Positions 7,403-10,063 of a stretch of DNA of 10,063 nt are shown in pieces. The stretch covers positions 1 to 10,063 of the forward strand of contig JBBQXS010000090.1 in NCBI GenBank assembly GCA_038209365.1, written 5' to 3'. The stretch's first letter is position 1. The number at the start of each line of letters is the position of its first letter. The stretch comes from DASQHW01 sp038209365 (GTDB taxonomy: Bacteria > Actinomycetota > Acidimicrobiia > IMCC26256 > PALSA-610). The notes beneath the pieces are model-generated. The model was not told the origin of the DNA, did not search any database, and worked only from the letters and a program-made list of their open reading frames with translations. The position numbers and the translations under genes were made by a program.

Positions 7403-7407
7403 CCTCC
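7403..7407 (-). promoter_or_regulatory. Ribosome binding site of the aldehyde dehydrogenase
   Basis: On the minus strand GGAGG precedes the ATG at 7397 by five bases. It selects this start over the upstream open frame, which would run antisense through the CsbD-like gene. Confidence 0.85.
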
Positions 7408-7559
7408 GAGCTCGCAGGTGAATTGCGCGGCACCAGCGCCGCGCCGGCACATGACAGTTTGCCCCGCCCGCCCTCCGCTGCGCGCCTTGGGAGGCATGGC
7501 CGGAAGGAATCCTGGGTACCCAAAGTGGACCACCAACCGACCATGGGAGCATCAACGTC
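7408..7559. promoter_or_regulatory. Divergent intergenic region (aldehyde dehydrogenase / CsbD-like)
   Basis: The spacer must carry promoters for both flanking genes. It contains the perfect 10-bp palindrome TGGGTACCCA at 7513-7522, about 38 bp before the CsbD-like ATG, which could be a small operator. A weak GGGAG at 7545-7549 is the likely ribosome site for that ATG, ten bases away. I could not place convincing -35/-10 elements. Confidence 0.4.
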
Positions 7560-7799
7560 ATGGCTGACGAGAAGAGCGGTCCGAGAGCGGCTGCGAGCAG
7601 TGTTGCCGAAGGTGTCAAGGGCAAGGTGAAGGAAGCCGCGGGCGCCTTGAGCGGCGACGAGAAGCTGAAGCGTGAGGGCGAGGCGCAGCAGGACAAGGCC
7701 GGAGCCGAACGCGAGGTCGCGCAGAAGGAAGCGGAGGCCGAAAAGGCGCGCGCCGAGGCTCGCGCGCACGAGGCCGAGCAAAAGGCGAACCAGGACTGA
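7560..7799 (+). CDS. CsbD-like small hydrophilic stress protein
   Basis: A 79-residue, highly charged protein with no Cys, Trp, Tyr or Phe. Residues 16-46 match the CsbD pattern: AEGVKGKVKEAAGALSGDEK, then LKREGEAQQDKA. The rest, about 47-79, is an Ala/Glu/Lys/Arg-rich stretch with strong helix or coiled-coil character (VAQKEAEAEKARAEARAHEA). CsbD proteins are often general-stress induced, and the founding member in Bacillus subtilis is under SigB, but their molecular function is unknown. The extended C-terminal helix resembles actinobacterial proteins named microaggregate-binding protein 1, an alternative label. It is divergent from the aldehyde dehydrogenase, and a strong hairpin lies 50 bp after its stop. 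Confidence 0.85.
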   Translation: MADEKSGPRAAASSVAEGVKGKVKEAAGALSGDEKLKREGEAQQDKAGAEREVAQKEAEAEKARAEARAHEAEQKANQD

Positions 7800-7849
7800 C
7801 GCGACGGCATCCACCCGCGTACCAACTACGCGAACGCAGGATGCGTGAG

Positions 7850-7890
7850 GGGCCGGTCCCCGTACTGTCGAACGGTATGGGGACCGGCCC
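7850..7890 (+). terminator. Strong hairpin, probable terminator of the CsbD-like gene
   Basis: GGGCCGGTCCCCGTAC (7850-7865) pairs with GTATGGGGACCGGCCC (7875-7890) around a 9-base loop. The stem has 16 pairs, all Watson-Crick except one G-U. It lies 50 bp after the CsbD-like stop, a natural terminator position. There is no T-tract after it, which is common in high-GC actinobacteria but leaves open a role as an operator or RNA structure for the downstream gene. Confidence 0.55.
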
Positions 7891-7969
7891 GCTCGTTCTC
7901 GGGTACGACGGGTCACCGACCGCGTCCGCGAGAGGGCGCGGGACCGCTCGCGAGCGGTGCCAAGATTGA
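7877..7969 (+). pseudogene. Possible N-terminal remnant of a universal stress protein gene
   Basis: An ATG at 7877 opens a 30-codon frame whose first residues, MGTGPLVLGYDGSPTA, resemble the start of UspA-family proteins. These typically begin with a short strand ending in (V/I)GYDGS followed by a helix. After about residue 17 the similarity stops (Arg/Gly-rich) and the frame closes with TGA at 7967-7969. No continuation of the UspA fold is seen in the other two frames before the monooxygenase. The start codon lies inside the right arm of the hairpin. The simplest reading is a gene truncated by deletion. Chance similarity cannot be excluded given the short match. Confidence 0.33.
7943..7958. 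promoter_or_regulatory. 16-bp perfect palindrome before the monooxygenase start
   Basis: ACCGCTCGCGAGCGGT is a perfect inverted repeat ending 14 bases before the GTG start. Two further pairs are possible outside a single mismatch. The symmetric form and position suit a dimeric repressor site or a short hairpin near the start codon. No regulator gene is present in the window. Confidence 0.4.
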
Positions 7970-7972
7970 CGG

Positions 7973-9928
7973 GTGACCGACGTGGCGTACACCTCGAGCC
8001 CGTTCGTGGACCCGATCGAGCCGATCACCGAGTCCGACGAGGAGATACGCGCCGCAATCGCGGAGGCCGAGGTTCCGCCGCTGTTGCCGGCGCTCGCCTA
8101 TTTGACCGGCGATCTCTCGCTGTTGCGCGACAACCTGCGTCCCGATCCGATGCTCATCGGTATGCCCCAGGGGGGCCTGACCGACGAGCAACTCGCGGAA
8201 GCACGTGAGCTCGCGCTGCGTGTGCTCGTCGAGTACCGCGACAACGGCTGTCGCCCCGCTCCCCTGCCGTCGGACGACGTCTTGCGGCGGATCATGGAGT
8301 TCGCAGTCGGCGGCGCGGACATGGCGGCCTACCTACCGTTGCTCGAAGAGGAGCTTGCGTACCGCGGCGAAGACCGGCGCGCACCGGCGTGGCGAAAGGC
8401 CGACGTTGCGCCCGACGTCGATTTCCGCGTCGTCATCGTCGGTGCGGGGATGTCGGGGCTGCTCGCCGGGCACAGGCTGAAGCAGGCCGGGGTCGAGTTC
8501 GTCATCGTCGACAAGAACGACGACGTCGGCGGCACGTGGTTCGAGAACAGCTATCCGGGCTGTCGCGTCGACAACCCGAACCACAACTACAGCTACTCGT
8601 TCGCGCAACGTCACGACTGGCCGCTCCATTTCTCCACCCAGGACGTGTTGCTCGACTACTTCCGTCAGTGCGTCGACGCGTTCGGCCTCCGGGGCAACGT
8701 GCGATTCCATACGGAGGTACTCGCGGCGACGTGGTCGGAGGACGACAGGCGCTGGACGGTGCGGGTGCGAACACCCGAAGGCGTCGAAGAGATCCTCGAG
8801 GCCAACGCGTTGATCAGCGCCGTCGGGCAACTGAACCGTCCGAACTTCCCGGACATCGCGGGACGCGATTCGTTCGTGGGGCCGACCTTTCATTCGGCAC
8901 GTTGGAACCACGACCTCGACCTGACCGCCAAGCGCGTCGCGGTGATCGGCACCGGCGCGAGCGCAGTGCAGTTCATCCCAGAGATCGCGTCGGAGGTCGG
9001 CGAGCTGTTGGTTTTCCAACGAACGCCACCGTGGTTCGGCCCGACACCGGACTATCACGACACTGTGTCATCGGGACTGCGATGGATGTACGCGCACGTT
9101 CCGTCGTACAGCGAGTGGAATCGGTTCTGGATCTTCTGGAGGATGGGTGATGCCGTGCTTCCCGGCGTCACCGTCGAACCGGACTGGGACTCGAGCTCCG
9201 GGTCGGTCGGGCTGATGAACGAGATGGTACGGCTGATGCTCTCCGAGTACCTCAACACGGAGTTCGCCGATCGCCCCGATCTTCTCGCGAAGGTGTTGCC
9301 GACGTACCCTCCCGGAGCCAAGCGCATGTTGCGGGACAACGGCGTGTGGGCACGAGCGCTCAAGCGCGACAACGTGGAGCTGATCACGGACGGCATACGC
9401 GAGATCACGCCACACGGAGTCGTCACCGCCGACGGGCGGGAGCACGAAGTGGACGTGATCATCTACGGCACCGGCTTCCAAGCCTCGAAGTTCCTCACCC
9501 CGATGAAGATCAGGGGACGGAACAGTGCCGATCTGCACGAGCAGTGGGATGGCGATGCGCGGGCGTACCTCGGTATCACCGTGCCGGGCTTCCCGAATCT
9601 CTTCTGTCTCTATGGCCCGAACACGAACATCGTGATCAACGGCAGCATCGTGTACTTCTCGGAATGTGAAGTTCGGTACGTGCTCGGTTGTCTCGAGATG
9701 TTGTTCGCGGGCGGTCATCGTGCCCTCGACGTACGCAAGGACGTGCACGACGCGTTCAACGAACGCGTCGACGCGGAGAACAAGCGAATGGCATGGGGAT
9801 GGGCGGACGTGCACAGCTGGTACAAGAACGAGCACGGGCGCGTCGCCCAGAACTGGCCTTTCACACTCCTCGAGTACTGGCAGCGCACGCAGCGACCGGA
9901 GCCCGACGACTACGAGCTCGTCGACTAG
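7973..9928 (+). CDS. Baeyer-Villiger flavin monooxygenase, 4-hydroxyacetophenone monooxygenase-like
   Basis: A 651-residue FAD- and NADPH-dependent enzyme that would insert oxygen next to a ketone carbonyl to give an ester or lactone. After an N-terminal extension of about 150 residues come the FAD loop GAGMSG (157-162), the motif GGTWFENSYPGCRVD (186-200), the Baeyer-Villiger fingerprint FVGPTFHSARW (301-311, matching FxGxxxHxxxW exactly), the NADP loop IGTGAS (325-330) and YGTGF (498-502). The extension and total length match the HAPMO type, which acts on aryl ketones. The actual substrate is unknown and could be aliphatic or steroidal. The GTG start has no evident Shine-Dalgarno. The stop codon lies in the presumed target site of the downstream insertion sequence, so the protein appears intact. 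Confidence 0.93.
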   Translation: MTDVAYTSSPFVDPIEPITESDEEIRAAIAEAEVPPLLPALAYLTGDLSLLRDNLRPDPMLIGMPQGGLTDEQLAEARELALRVLVEYRDNGCRPAPLPSDDVLRRIMEFAVGGADMAAYLPLLEEELAYRGEDRRAPAWRKADVAPDVDFRVVIVGAGMSGLLAGHRLKQAGVEFVIVDKNDDVGGTWFENSYPGCRVDNPNHNYSYSFAQRHDWPLHFSTQDVLLDYFRQCVDAFGLRGNVRFHTEVLAATWSEDDRRWTVRVRTPEGVEEILEANALISAVGQLNRPNFPDIAGRDSFVGPTFHSARWNHDLDLTAKRVAVIGTGASAVQFIPEIASEVGELLVFQRTPPWFGPTPDYHDTVSSGLRWMYAHVPSYSEWNRFWIFWRMGDAVLPGVTVEPDWDSSSGSVGLMNEMVRLMLSEYLNTEFADRPDLLAKVLPTYPPGAKRMLRDNGVWARALKRDNVELITDGIREITPHGVVTADGREHEVDVIIYGTGFQASKFLTPMKIRGRNSADLHEQWDGDARAYLGITVPGFPNLFCLYGPNTNIVINGSIVYFSECEVRYVLGCLEMLFAGGHRALDVRKDVHDAFNERVDAENKRMAWGWADVHSWYKNEHGRVAQNWPFTLLEYWQRTQRPEPDDYELVD

Positions 9929-9929
9929 C
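9924..9929. other. Presumed insertion target site ACTAGC
   Basis: ACTAGC directly abuts the TGT that begins the insertion sequence. It fits the NCTAGN target reported for IS481, which is duplicated on insertion. The second copy would lie beyond the window. Confidence 0.55.
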
Positions 9930-10063
9930 TGTAATGACCTGACAGGTTGTTGAGGCGGCTGATGGGTGGCTGGCCTCCGAGCGCGGTGTGGCAGCGGTGA
10001 TGGTTGTAGGTGTGGAGCCAGCGGGCAAGTGCGGCGAGGCGTTGGTTGTTTGACTTGTAGGGG
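9925..10063 (-). CDS. IS481-family transposase, C-terminal end (partial)
   Basis: Only the last 45 residues are in the window; the start and all DDE catalytic residues lie beyond base 10063. The reading frame on the minus strand gives PYKSNNQRLAALARWLHTYN, then HHRCHTALGGQPPISRLNNL, then SGHYS and TAG. The WLhxYNhhRxHtALGGxPPisRLxNLxG pattern is characteristic of the C-terminus of IS481-like integrase-core transposases (related to IS3 OrfB). The last sense codon straddles the presumed element boundary, and the TAG falls in the target site, so the stop comes from the host sequence. Whether the copy is complete and active cannot be seen here. Confidence 0.88.
   Translation of the reverse strand, partial: PYKSNNQRLAALARWLHTYNHHRCHTALGGQPPISRLNNLSGHYS
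9930..10063 (-). mobile_element. IS481-like insertion sequence, 3' end (partial)
   Basis: The element appears to begin at TGTAATGACC (9930), where the transposase frame nears its end, and continues past the window edge. The terminal TGT and the AGGTTGT at 9944-9950 resemble what I recall of the IS481 end. An 11-base palindrome ACCTGACAGGT lies at 9937-9947 within the presumed terminal repeat. The boundary is inferred from the TGT and the adjoining CTAG, because the other end is not available for comparison. Confidence 0.75.

Noticed and set aside
6069..7421. 450-codon plus-strand open frame antisense to the aldehyde dehydrogenase
   Set aside because: It is rich in Arg, Ala and His with no domain signature, as expected opposite a high-GC coding strand. 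The minus-strand frame has all aldehyde dehydrogenase motifs.
7457..7518. SigB/SigF-type promoter (GTTT ... GGGTA) before the CsbD-like gene
   Set aside because: GGGTA is present at 7514-7518, but no GTTT lies at the required distance. The nearest, at 7457, is far too distant.
7398..7916. N-terminal extension of the aldehyde dehydrogenase frame
   Set aside because: It precedes a well-placed GGAGG and ATG at the normal family start, and it would run antisense through the CsbD-like gene.
7957..8208. Small open frame overlapping the monooxygenase start
   Set aside because: It lies in another frame over the conserved N-terminal extension of the monooxygenase, is Arg-rich and has no family character.

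Overview
The window is high-GC bacterial DNA, about two thirds G+C by eye, with densely packed genes, frequent GTG starts and several genes lacking a clear Shine-Dalgarno. Two features point to an actinobacterium. One is a DinB-fold protein of the mycothiol-dependent maleylpyruvate isomerase family. The other is a secreted protein with GYWLVASDGGVFSFGDA-type repeats, which I associate with Acidimicrobiia and relatives. The lineage is inferred from gene content, since no rRNA or other marker is present.

Layout. Bases 1-120 are C/G homopolymer-rich with no credible gene and look like a poor contig end. On the minus strand, 1051-1755 (mycothiol-dependent isomerase family) and 131-1054 (SDR epimerase) form a translationally coupled pair. 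From the same 100-bp gap, a DJ-1/PfpI protein (1856-2425) and a cytochrome P450 (2439-3668) run on the plus strand. The P450 ends tail-to-tail, with a 16-bp overlap, against a secreted M15 peptidase with a 42-residue repeat tail (3653-4999, minus). Only 30 bp away and divergent is a DUF72 protein (5030-5974, plus). It converges on an aldehyde dehydrogenase (6015-7397, minus), which is divergent from a small CsbD-like stress protein (7560-7799, plus).

A gap at 7800-7972 holds a strong hairpin, a possible universal-stress-protein remnant and a 16-bp palindrome. A Baeyer-Villiger monooxygenase of the long, 4-hydroxyacetophenone monooxygenase-like type follows (7973-9928, plus). The window ends in the 3' end of an IS481-like element (9930-10063), whose transposase runs on the minus strand.

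Functionally this is a mixed accessory neighbourhood. P450, Baeyer-Villiger monooxygenase, aldehyde dehydrogenase and SDR enzymes suggest oxidative catabolism of ketone, steroid-like or aromatic substrates. The DJ-1/PfpI and CsbD proteins suggest stress protection. The genes sit in several separate, often opposed transcription units, so no single pathway is shown. I did not find a clearly undescribed multi-gene system. The most distinctive observations are the IS junction, where one CTAG supplies the stop codons of two convergent genes, the layered structures before the monooxygenase, the peptidase-repeat fusion, and a P450 lacking the usual I-helix acid.
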